Both the position numbers and the translations under genes were made by a program. The notes under the pieces were generated by a model that ran no database searches, had not been told where the DNA came from, and saw nothing but the letters and a program-made list of their open reading frames with translations. Shown piece by piece: positions 1 to 10,000 of a stretch of 25,535 bases of DNA (position 1 is its first letter; each line of letters opens with the position of its first letter). This DNA is from Phytophthora quininea (taxonomy: Eukaryota > Oomycota > Peronosporomycetes > Peronosporales > Peronosporaceae): contig JAAVTG010000932.1 in the NCBI GenBank assembly GCA_011947345.1, positions 1 to 25,535 on the forward strand, read 5' to 3'.

Positions 1-275
1 AAAGCGAACGACGCATTCCAGACAACACTTCTCAGCCAAAAATAAGGATGACAACAAGTATTTCCACGCTGTCGCTTGACGTCCTTCAAGTCCTGCGTTT
101 TAATATTTTTGCCGAGGTCCCCCTTCTCGCAGTCATCATATCCCGTATTTTTACAGTCACCGCCCCTCCATGTGGGAACACAATCCAACTTACACCGCAT
201 AACATGGCTTGATTCAACGATATTCAGAGTTCGAACCGCGTCCAGAGCCCCTCTTGATCCTTCAAGCAAGTCTAG
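1..275 (-). CDS. Possible partial gene running off the left edge
   Basis: On the minus strand a frame stays open from about 275 to base 1 and continues outside the window. It is preceded by a pyrimidine tract ending in a CTAG, which could be a 3' splice site. The predicted peptide is Cys-rich in its middle (several Cys between about 210 and 120) and ends in a basic, aromatic stretch. A good GTAAGT donor near 205 and a possible CAG acceptor near 93 allow an alternative two-exon reading. I do not recognise the product. It lies only about 80 bp beyond the stop of the Cep135-like gene on the same strand, so it could also be that gene's 3' UTR. Confidence 0.25.
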
Positions 276-353
276 CAGAAAAAAAGGAAGGACGTACTGA
301 CACAACAATATTCGATATCATGATGAAATTACCGAACTCGAACTTGGAGGCGT

Positions 354-3300
354 CTAAGACGAAATAGGAACGTTGGTGGGGTTAGCAGTAGCAGGTTGCC
401 TCCTGCTAGATCGACTAGATGAAGAAGAAGACGATGAGCGAGAATGACCTGACCGCGATGACCGAGCATCTGGAGACACGAAAGATGACGCGTGGGAGCT
501 TTGCAGCTCCTCAATCTTCTTGTCACGCTGCAGAAGACAAAAGAAAAGATTCACCAGATCGCCCCGATAATTCGTGGTGCAACGGCAAAGCGTACCTGCT
601 CGATTTCTCGCTCGTACTTCGCTGCGAACCGCTTGAATTACTTCGAGACCTCTCTAATTGCTGAAGGCAATCGCACAAAATCATCACAAATGTCAGTAGC
701 ATACACACACCTTCTCTAGAGCATTTGACCATACCTTGATCGTGTCATCTTGTTGGGCCAGTCGGTCCTCCAATTCTTGGCATTTTATTTGCGCTTCTTC
801 TAATGCGTGCAGAGGGAGGTACGAAGACGTACTGTTCGACGATTTGCCCATGGATTCCGGTGTGCCAGAGGCCACATCCGACGGTGAATGCGATGGACCA
901 GATACTGGTGAGATGCGCTTTGCGGATGCATTCAATGCGTGGTCGGCTGATGATGGACTGTGGTTCAGCTCTGCCATGTTCATCACAGGTGTGGATACCG
1001 GAATCTGCCTCTGCTGAGACGTTTGGATCTCTTGGGCCATCGCGTTTCGTTGCTCTTCGAGGTGTGCTATCAAGTTCTCGTTAGTTGCGACCTTTTGCCG
1101 AAGGGTGGACGCAACCTCTTCCAGGCTCCTGCGTTGGGACTGCTCGGCGCGCAACTTGTCCTGTAGTGACTTGAGCTCATACTTGCAGTTACTTAACTTC
1201 GCCTCTAAATGCACAATCCGCTGCGAGACTGCAGCGTTTTCAGCCTGAGCTCCGTAACGCTGAGCAGAGATCTCGGTGGAAACCTCCTTCTGAGCATTCA
1301 ACTCTTCCGCAAGTTGCTGCATTCGTGTGTGAAGTTCTTCCTGCTTCTCTTCACTTGCCTGCAACTTCTCGGTGAGAAAGCTGACTTGGTCGCGATACGT
1401 TGTCGCCTCTGTCGTCAAAGTTGCGTTTTTGTCTTTCAACACCTGCACTTGGTTGTCGAGGGTTGCCACCTGCTTTCTCAACGACTCGTTTACCATCGTA
1501 AGTTCTTCTTGTAGTGCAGAGATCTCCGTGCGAGCTTTCTGCATTCCCTCATGTTCCTGAATCAACGATCGATAGGTGTGGCGCAAGTCTTCCAGCTCGA
1601 TCTGTAGAGTGTCGCGTTCCCGCTCGATTTCTCGCGTAGTCTGCTTCAGGTTCCTCGCAGACTGTGAACGTGATTGCTCGGCAAACTGCAAGCGGGAGCA
1701 TTCCTCACTAATTGCCTGGTTTTCAATGGTCATATTCTCCAGGTCCTGCGCCAGAGCTGCCAGTTCGGCGGTGTGCATGCCCTTCAAATGCTCGAGGCGG
1801 TCCACCTCGCTCTCTAATCGTGAGCAATGAGACTGCATCTTGCTCAGTTTGTCTTCCGTATCATTCAACTTGTTGACCAGGTTCCCCACTTGCTCCTGCA
1901 TTCCCACCGTATCGGACGACTTGGACTGCATGGCCTTCCTCATCTCGTTGCTCTGCTTTTCAAGTTCATGGTATTTTTCCGTCAATATATCCAACTGGTC
2001 GCTCACCGCATCTTTTTCGCTATCCAGCGTTCGTGTGAGTTTTTCAGTGACGAGATTTCGTTGTTCTTGGCTGAAATCTCGGTCTCTAACGAGCTGACCT
2101 TCGCATTCAAGTCGTCCATTTCTTGCTGGTGTCGTTGAATTTGTTGCTGCCGCTGCTTTGTCTGGAAAACCATTTGGTCCCGTGATGATTCCATTTGCTC
2201 AATAAGCAGCTTGAAGTTCTCCACCGCCTCCGTTTTCTCAGTTAACGCGCGGTCTTTGGACTGAATTTCCACCCGGAGCTGCTTCAACGCAATTTCTCGA
2301 GCTCGGTTCGTTTCCTTCGTCTGCAAAAGCTCATCCTGAAGCAAAACTAGCTGAGTTTGGGCGCTTTTGTGACTGGTTTTCTCCTGCTCCAGTCGCGTCT
2401 CTAGCTGACTTGCACTATTCTGTCTCAGCCGCAACTCACTCTGCAGTTGTCGGACCTGGTTTCTCAAGTCACTCACAGAGCTTTGACTCGATTGAAGAGC
2501 GTCCTGGCCTGAGGAGAGCGATTGCTGCTGTGCTTGAACTTCGTTCGATAGCTTTTCAAACTCGTTCTGATAGTGGTTCCAAGTTTGACGAGCGTTGCGA
2601 AGCTCCATCAGAGCGCTATCGTAATTGTTTTGTAACTCCGCTTTCTCTTTTTCCAGTGCCAAGCACTTTTGCGTCGCAACTGTAGATTCCGTCTGCAATT
2701 TTTGGAGTTGGTCTGATAACCGCTTCACGTGAAGTTCATCGTTTTCCACACGGATTTTCAGACTAGCGTTTTGATCACGCAATTCTTCTACGTGGCGCTT
2801 TAAAGCCAGAGCCTCGTTTTGCAAAACGAGCTTCTCATTTTCGGTCTCTTCAGATCGTCCCAACAGCGCCATTGTTTGGTTTTCCTTATCCGTGAGCTCA
2901 CGTATCTGCGTCTTGGCCCCAACGAGCTGTTTCTGGAGGTCAGTACACTCGCGCTTCTTCGTTTCAAGCATGTTCTCAAGGTTCGCTTGCACCTTGGACG
3001 TCACGTCAAGCTTCTCCGAGAGCTTTTCCTGTTCCCTTTCCGCTTCTTGCAGGGATGATTTCGCTTTCTGCAGGTTTTCTTCAAGGGCCATAATTTGAAC
3101 AACAAGGCCTTCCTTTTCTCGCCGAAGATCATGCCTTTCTTCTTCAAGCCATTTCATTTCCTGTGCGAACAGCGCCTTCTTTTGATGTTGCCCATCTTCG
3201 CCACCATTTGCTTCATCATTTATGGCCGCCTTCAATCTGTCGAGTTCCTTATTCAGACGTTCGACCTCTGACTTTTGAACGAGCAGCGCATGATTTAACG

Positions 3301-5088
3301 ATCGGCACTCATCGTCTCGCTGAGATAGCATCTTGTCCATAGAACGCAGCTCACGATGCAGGGAGGCATTCTTCTCCTGATCCAGCCCATGGCTTTCTTC
3401 GTTCAGCTTGAGAGATTCACGTAGCACGTCAAGCTCTCGTGTGTGCGAGTTTAATGATGCCCGTGCGTCCGTCAGGGACTGCTCCAGCTTCGCCTTTTCA
3501 AGAGTAAGTTCCTTCGACTTTGCCTCTACCCGGGCCAAATCGCTGGTTAGTACCCGGTTGTGAGAATTGGCGTTCGACAAAGCATTTGTGTAAGAGATCT
3601 TGTCATATTGCATGGCACGGAGAGCATCTTCCAGGCGATCCTTGTGGGCTGTCAAAGTTTGGATCTGCTCTTCAAGTGATGCTGGACTAGATGTCTCGTC
3701 CTCTTCGGCCTGGCCTTCCAGGATGTCAGTAGATAGCTTGGGGTTGCCAACGGGCTGCCTGGGTCTTGTTGAGACGAACTACATCGCGCGTGTTCCTCCT
3801 CCAAAATGTGATACTTTGCCTGTATCACGTTCAACTCCTTTGTAAAGTGTTCGCGAGCCAGTTCAGCCTGCCTGGAAAAGTATTCCACCAGAAATTAGTG
3901 AGTTGCAAAGTATTTTCTCGACAGCAAACCCAAACGTACTGCAACTTCTCCGCCAGACCAATGTTGCGCTGGATTTGTTCCGTTGCTTCTTTCAACCGAC
4001 TTTCGTACTTTGCCACCTGATCGTTGAGTAAGTCCACTTGCGTGCTTAGCTGTTCGACTTGCAACTCTGTAGCCTCCTGTTTCGATTTAGTCTGGTACCG
4101 CTCCTCCAGATCCTGCAGCTTTCGAGCGGAAGTGTCTTCGTTGTTCACCACCTGTATTGACAACTTGGACAGTCTGCTGATTTCCTGCTCGCGTGTCGAA
4201 AGTTTATCAGTAAACTGTTCGCATTGTGCTTTCAGTTTGGCGTTCTCCTTTGTCAATTCCGCAAGTTGCTCTTGCAAGTCCTTGGCCACCTGCGCCTGCT
4301 TGCCGTCTCGTTCCTGCTGCACCTTCCTCGCCTGTTGGCTATCCATCGACAGTCTCCGTAGCGACTGGGATACGTCAGAGCCTCGCATCTCAATAGACGC
4401 TGACCCAAATCCTTGCACCATCTCTAAGTTACCAACTCCTGTCGCCAGCACACGCTCCATTGCGCCTGCAGCTTTCTTGCTCCTGCAAATAGGCAGAAAC
4501 TGTTTTAGCGTTCCCGATTGCAATCTTTGCCCACCTTGTATACTGACTTTCTTGGCAATCTGTTGGGTCTTCTGCCCATTGAGGAACTGCAGCTTCTTGA
4601 GGTCATCTCGTAGCCCTTCCAGCTGCAGTTCGCAGGCCTTCTCTCTCTCCGTCACTGCTTCTTCTTGGTGAATTATCTCCAGATGCAGCTACAACAAAAG
4701 CAATAAGTTAGTTCCAGTAAAACAAGTTACCCTTAAAAGCAATACATTGTTGTTCTCGCGCGTGAGCTGCGCATTCTCCTTGCGTAGCGGCAGCAGCACT
4801 TGCGAGAGCTCTAAAGCATCTCTCTGCGCCTTATCCAGCGCCTTCTCAGCCTTATCGCGCGCTGTGTCGGCTGCTAAAAAGTCATTCAATAGCCTTCTGA
4901 CGAGAGGAACACTCTCGATGCCTACAGGCTGCACATGAACACGAAGGTCATCACAGGAGATCAGAGGGGTAGACCGTAGGAGAGGGACGCACCTCGGCGT
5001 ACGACAGAGAGCGCAGCTGCGCCTGCAGCTCGCCCACGCTGCGCACCTCCACGGCAGACGTCACGTCCTCGCCAGCGGATGGCGCCAT
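354..5088 (-). CDS. Cep135/Bld10-like centriole assembly coiled-coil protein
   Basis: Probably a basal-body/centriole cartwheel-to-microtubule linker of the Cep135/Bld10 family. The N-terminal part (exons 5088-4993, 4928-4731 and the start of the third, 4688 on) matches the conserved Cep135 head: a short helix, then SVPLVRRLLNDF, ENAQLTRENN and LKKLQFLNGQ, as in the animal protein. The rest is nearly continuous heptad coiled coil, ending in a Ser/Arg-rich tail. Splice sites I read: 4688-4535, 4465-3940, 3871-3783, 3714-711, 631-596 and 527-354, with phases matching at each junction; the 4534-4466 intron is the least certain. Predicted length is about 1,425 aa, longer than the roughly 1,140 aa of human CEP135. 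One reading-frame break lies at the T5 run 2040-2044 (A5 on the coding strand); one more base restores the heptads. ATG at 5088 was chosen because it opens exon 1 with a clean 32-codon frame. Confidence 0.8.
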
Positions 5089-5142
5089 TTTGGCGATTCA
5101 AACAATGGTGCAATCATTTTCAAAAGTCTGCGAAGAGCCGTG
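5089..5142. promoter_or_regulatory. 54-bp divergent intergenic region (bidirectional promoter)
   Basis: Only 54 bp separate the ATG of the minus-strand Cep135-like gene from the ATG of the plus-strand LRR-IQ gene. The stretch includes TCATTTTCAAAAG (5114-5126), which resembles the oomycete initiator core (TCATTYYNCAWTTT) but lacks one position. No TATA box is visible. Any promoter for either gene must lie here or overlap the opposite gene's 5' end, so co-regulation is likely. Both genes look centriolar, which fits. Confidence 0.5.
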
Positions 5143-7579
5143 ATGGACAGCTTCGACTTGGCTGACCAGCGGATCGTGCAGCTCGAGCAGATTCCGAGCG
5201 ACATCCGGCACGAGATCGAGCGGGGGATGGCGTCGAGTACGCTCTCGACCTGTCGCTCAACCGCTTGCGCATCATCGATCATGTCGGCGTGTTCGAGCAC
5301 GTTTGCCAGGTCTGTCGTACGTGTATCCATGTTCCTAAGCTCTTGCTAAAACATTTCAATTGCTGCAGTTGGATCTATCAAGCAACCAGATCGAGAGTGT
5401 GAACGGCATCCAAGCCCTTCGACATCTGCAGATTCTGGACTTGTCTCGGAACTGCGTCGTGTCCATCGACTTGCTGGCGCTCGTGCCGACGCTGAGGGCT
5501 AAAAGTTGCGGAAAACAGTTTGACCACTATCGACTCCCTGCAGTTGCTCCCAGAGCTGCGAGTGGTGGACGCGTCGTACAACCGGATAGGCAAATGGCCG
5601 TCACTGGCAGGCCTGAAAGTTCTGGAGGTATCCCCGAAAACATTCGTACGGCCTACTTAAGAAGACTAACGAGTCTCTTTCTGGAGCAGACTCTAGACTT
5701 GTCGGATAACATGGGTGCATTCTCTTCGTCACAGTCCAAGACGTTTCTCCCGCCACAGCTCCGGAGACTCTCGCTATTGCCAGAAATCAAGTGGACACGG
5801 TGCGTTATTCTTCTCGAGTCCGTCAAATCGTTAAAATGACATCTAATTGTCGCCCTGAGCGAAGTTGTGCGGCATCGCTAGTCTCGGTTTGCAGTCGCCT
5901 TTGTTAGAATTTTTCGTTTTTGACGAGAACCCAGTCATCCAACACGTCAGGAGCAGGGGTGGCCAACTGGAGAGGTTAACTGCTGCGTTTTTCCCTTGTT
6001 TGCCACTCAGTAGCGATGGGGGTCTCACAATTTCAAGCCGAAGGCGAGAAGAGTTTGCAGTATCTCCCCTTGTATTGACGACTATCACGTGCGCAGTTTC
6101 CGAAGGGCGAGAAGCAGTCCTGACTGAATTTCTCGTCGCCGGTAATGCAACTGCTGGTGTAAATGGAGGAGAGCAGACGTTTCTGCCGCCTCCGCCAGCC
6201 CCAGTCGATCATTTACTTCCTATCCGCAACCAGGCGCAACTAAATGGATTTGATGATGCAGACCCCAGCACGCCGTTCTCGCACGCCCAGAAAATGGAGA
6301 TGTGGAAACAAATTCAGGATGATCGCAAGCCAGAATTCGCTCAGGGTAATGGTGCTCTATTACCTACCAATCACATGAAATCGAGCAGAGTACATTGGGC
6401 AGAGGAAAGGGCTCACATCGACGCTCCTCTGCAAGGTGGCACTCGTGATGGTGCTCTCACAGTGTCAGAACTACGTTTGCCTGACCCGCCATCATCTCGA
6501 GAAATGCCAGTCTGCGAGATCTCCAACCTTAGTGAGATGAAGCCTTTGGAGACGGCGGAGCTTGAGCCCCAAATGATTTCCACGGAGTCGCGGGGTGCTG
6601 CTGTTAACGACGCACTTGGGAAGAAAGTAAAATTCTCACTGACCAAGTCGCCACCATGCGCAAGTACATGAAGGTAGCGTCTAAACATTGACCTAGTGTT
6701 TGTTCAGCCACCTCACCTCTTTGTTTTGCCGTAGGTATGGATCAAGCGCGAGAAAATGGTTCGCGACGCCTCCGTTAAAAGTTGCAACGATGGGTCCGAC
6801 GACTACAACGTGAAAATCGATTACGCCAACGGGTTCTGTTGGCCAAGCAACGTCGCGAAAAGGAATATTGTTTTCAGCATTGCTCTACAAATTTACTCTG
6901 GGGCGCTACCAGACGATTCACCTCGCAGGAGCGCATTCAGAGCGGTAGTGCTCAAAGCATTCAACGTCATGTTCGCGGGTTCATCGTTCGGACGCGAATT
7001 GTTCGTTTCAAGAAGCTTTGTACCGCTGCGCGCAGGATTCAACACACTTGGAGAAAGGTTTTACAGGAGCGCCAAGCAGTCTTGCAGGGTAATTGGAAAC
7101 TCCGCATGGCAGCTCTAACGTGGAGTGTGCTAGATGGTGCCCGCATTTAAACGCTGTTCTTCGTTGTTCTCGCGATGTTAAGCAACTCCAGCAAGTTTGT
7201 GCGGTCCAAGACACGGCAATCGATTTCCTCTGGAATAACCAAGTTCGCGATGACCCTTCTGCGACTACCAAAGCTGAAAAGAATGTCGTTCGCGTTCAGG
7301 TGCGCTCCCATTGTCTTTCAGCGAATTGCTTGTATTAACAGGGCGAGTGTTTGTATGCAGCGACTATGGCGAGGTCATTCTGTCTGGAAGCGAAAGCCAA
7401 ATTCAAACACAGCAGATTCCACTGCAACCACCATTCAACACTCGACAGATGTGAAAGACGACATGAAGGACCAACTTGATCAGCAAGCGCTCGAAATCAA
7501 GCAGCTCAAGCAGCAAATCGCGGCATTACAGCAAATGGTAGCGAACCTTGCTGTTGCCAAAGCAAATAGTGCCGACTAA
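5143..7579 (+). CDS. Leucine-rich-repeat + IQ protein, Cep97 (LRRIQ2)-like
   Basis: The N-terminal third carries leucine-rich repeats of the SDS22-like type (LDLSLNRL, LDLSSNQI, LDLSRN, LKVAENSL, VVDASYNRI), closed by a capping segment near FFVFDENPV. A disordered linker follows, then IQ-type calmodulin-binding motifs (SIQRHVRGFIVRTR near 6.95 kb, RRIQHTWRK near 7.04 kb, MQRLWRGHSVWKR near 7.36 kb) and a C-terminal coiled coil. LRR followed by IQ is the architecture of Cep97, the CP110 partner that caps centrioles; other LRR-IQ proteins share it. Introns I read: 5310-5368, 5628-5689, 5800-5894, 6674-6734; one more between about 7088 and 7190 is unclear. Frame breaks occur at 5222-5226 (G5), 5496-5498, about 5775, about 6653 and 6777-6780 (A4), and the frame near 7300 is ambiguous. 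ATG 5143 is the first in frame with the repeats. Confidence 0.7.
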
Positions 7580-7977
7580 ATTGCACCCGTTCGGGCAGTA
7601 GTGGGATTGATCCATGCGGGTTGCACGGCCGTCGAATCTGCTCACGGAGCAATATTTTCGCGGGGTCGGAGTACACGTCAAAATCTGCATTCGGTGCTTG
7701 ATTGTGTTGTCTTGGGCGATGAACTGCTGGGGCAGGTGACACCAAAGTACGGGTGCAGCACAAGAACGCGTCCCCAACCATTGCCGCACAATGCGCTTGA
7801 TCTGAAAGACAGCAACAGTGTAGTTGAAGTTGCCAGAGTGATTGTCAATCTCTCATCTTAAGTACGAAAGGAAACATTTGGCTTACACTTGCGCTTTGTA
7901 TAGTCTGTCGGTTGCCGTTTCGGAGACAGAAGCATTCCGCATTCTGCGGTGTCGAGGACACAGCAACGTTCACAGGC
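7580..7977. other. Intergenic region between LRR-IQ and SAMHD1-like genes
   Basis: About 400 bp with no supportable gene. It should hold the 3' UTR of the LRR-IQ gene and the promoter of the dNTPase gene. I see no clear TATA box, no good oomycete initiator and no long repeat. Short ORFs on both strands have no recognisable features. Confidence 0.5.
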
Positions 7978-9852
7978 ATGAGCGCCAAGCGCCAGGACAC
8001 GCTCTGGACGGCCTTCTCCAGGCAGCGGCAGCCGCCCAGCAAGCGCCAGAAGCTGCCGGTGGATGACGAGGCGCCTGCGGTGGCCAGACGCAAGCACGCG
8101 ACCGACGGCTTCGACTCGGACGGTACCGTGACAGACGCCGACTTGATGTCGTCGCAAGAGGATGCGGGGGCGACGCTCTCAGCAATTCAATGCTCACAGA
8201 CAGCGAGAGGGTCCAGGAGACGCAGAGAGTGACGCAGATGCTCAACGTGCGCAAGGAGGTGGGCAGCTACTAGAGCAGGGGACATGCTGTTACATTTTGC
8301 TAATACGTTTGGACGCAGATCAAGGACAGCGTGCACGGCCTCATGACGTTCGAACCGCTTTGTATGCGGATCATTGACACGCTCCAGGTAGGAGGAGAAA
8401 GACTCGATACCTGTAGGAGATGAGGCTGTTTAGACTGATTGATGTCGACGTGTTTCTAGTTTCAGCGGCTGCGGAACTTGCACCAGCTTGGAGCGGCGAA
8501 CTTTGTCTACGTTGGAGCGACACACTCGCGTTTCGAGCACTGTTTGGGTGTCGCGTACTTGGCCGAGAAGATGTTGGACAGCATCCGGATCCATCAGCCG
8601 TGGCTGCCGATTACAGAGCTGTGCGTCAAGATTGCGGGGCTGTGTCATGACTTGGGGCACGGGCCGTTCAGCCACGTGTTTGATGGAGTGTTCCTGGAGC
8701 TCATGAAGAGGGAGAAACTCGTCAGTGAGCACTACAAGTGGACGCACGAGCAGGGATCTGTCGACATGTTGGACTTCTTGCTGAAGGAGAACCACATTGA
8801 CGTCACAGAGTTCGGACTGGCCGAGCAAGACGTAGTGTTCATCTAAGGAGCTCATTCTGGGAGGCCGTTGGACGGGTCTAGTGGCACTTTGCGAGGCCGA
8901 CCATCTTGCAACCAGCAGTTCCTGTACAACATCGTAAACAACGCGGCCAGTGGCTTTGACGTCGATAAGCTGGACTACTTCATGCGAGACTCGCTCCACA
9001 CGGGGGCAAAGATGTCCTGCGATACAGATCTACTCATCCGCAACGCTCGAGTGCTCGTTGACCGCGAGGATGTCGAGGAGAAAATGGTCATTTGCTTTCC
9101 AGAGAAGCTGGCAGGACAGATCATGCAAGCTTTCCGCACACGATACGAACTGCACCAGTCAGTGTATCAGCACAAAGGAGTTCGTGCCATTGACTTCATG
9201 ATCTGCGATCTGCTTCTCGCTGCGCACGATCACTTGACTATCAAAGGAAGCGCATTTCTGAAATTGTCAGCTCAATGGAAGCGTATCAGCACCTGGATGA
9301 TCGTGTGCTGCTGAAAATTCAAGAAAGCGATGGCCCTGAATTGGAGGAAGCGAGGTCGATGCTCAGTCGCATTTACTCCAAGCCGTACTACCATTTCGTC
9401 GGCAAGACGGCTGTCACTGGCCACTCGCAGCAGAAAACCGAAACATGTTGCTGAATGAAGTGCTGCGGTGTTCAACAAGTCGATCGCTGATCAACGACAA
9501 AGAGGGAGTCATTTTGGAGTTCATGCGCATCCACTACGGCAAAGGAAAGGAAGACCCGCTGCAGTACATTCGCTTCTACTCGAAGAACGCGACTGCAACC
9601 AACAGGTGCTTCCGGCTACCAGCGACCGCGTACGAAATGTTCAGCCCACAGAAGTTTGAGGAATACTCTGTTCGAGTTTTCGTTCGTGAGCGGCGCTTGG
9701 TACGTTCGTTCCAACGTAGTAGGTTTCTTTGGTCTCTAATCAGTGGTGTGCACATTCGTGCGTTGCAGCTAGCCCCCGTTCGAGAGGCCTTCGAACGATG
9801 GTGCCGCAAGTACAACAGCTCGCAAGTGTTTCCTTTGGAGCTTCTCTCGTAA
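7978..9852 (+). CDS. SAMHD1-type HD-domain dNTP triphosphohydrolase
   Basis: Predicted to hydrolyse dNTPs to deoxynucleoside plus triphosphate, controlling dNTP pools. HD-domain metal ligands are all present: His of RFEH (8538-8540), the CHDLGHGPFSH motif (HD at 8646-8651) and Asp of VDKLDYF (8973-8975). KWTHEQGS and YQHKG segments also match SAMHD1, as does the C-terminal part. Exons: 7978-8258, 8319-8387, 8460-9699, 9769-9852; the third opens with FQRLR exactly as in the animal enzyme. There is no SAM domain; instead the N-terminus is a low-complexity tail of about 80 residues with SKRQKL, a likely nuclear signal. Frame breaks: G5 at 8166-8170, an in-frame TAA at 8844 created by an extra base and compensated about 20 nt later, A3 at 9243-9245, and an unclear stretch 9430-9490. 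Predicted length is about 560 aa against 626 in human. Confidence 0.88.
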
Positions 9853-10000
9853 GTATTTGTTGACTGCGTCGTAATTTAGCATCTACTTTGGAAGTGTACC
9901 AATATTCAAGTAAACAACAAGGACACGTCATGAAAACTTGAATCACCCCACTCCTCTCTAAACGAAGCGGTGGAGCTCCACTACGAAAGACCAAGTCGTT
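9853..10000. other. Convergent 3' intergenic spacer
   Basis: This 148-bp spacer lies between the stop codons of the plus-strand dNTPase gene and the minus-strand dynein gene. It is relatively AT-rich and must contain both 3' UTRs. No canonical AATAAA is visible on either strand, so the polyadenylation signals are degenerate or overlap the coding ends. Confidence 0.5.

Noticed and set aside
2003..2060. Tiny intron to explain the frame change in the Cep135-like gene
   Set aside because: Any GT-AG pair here gives an intron of only about 32 nt; one extra base in the homopolymer restores the heptads more simply.
4024..4671. 215-codon plus-strand ORF
   Set aside because: It is the antisense of the Cep135-like coiled coil; Ser/Cys-rich composition is typical of reversed Gln/Glu/Leu-rich coding sequence.
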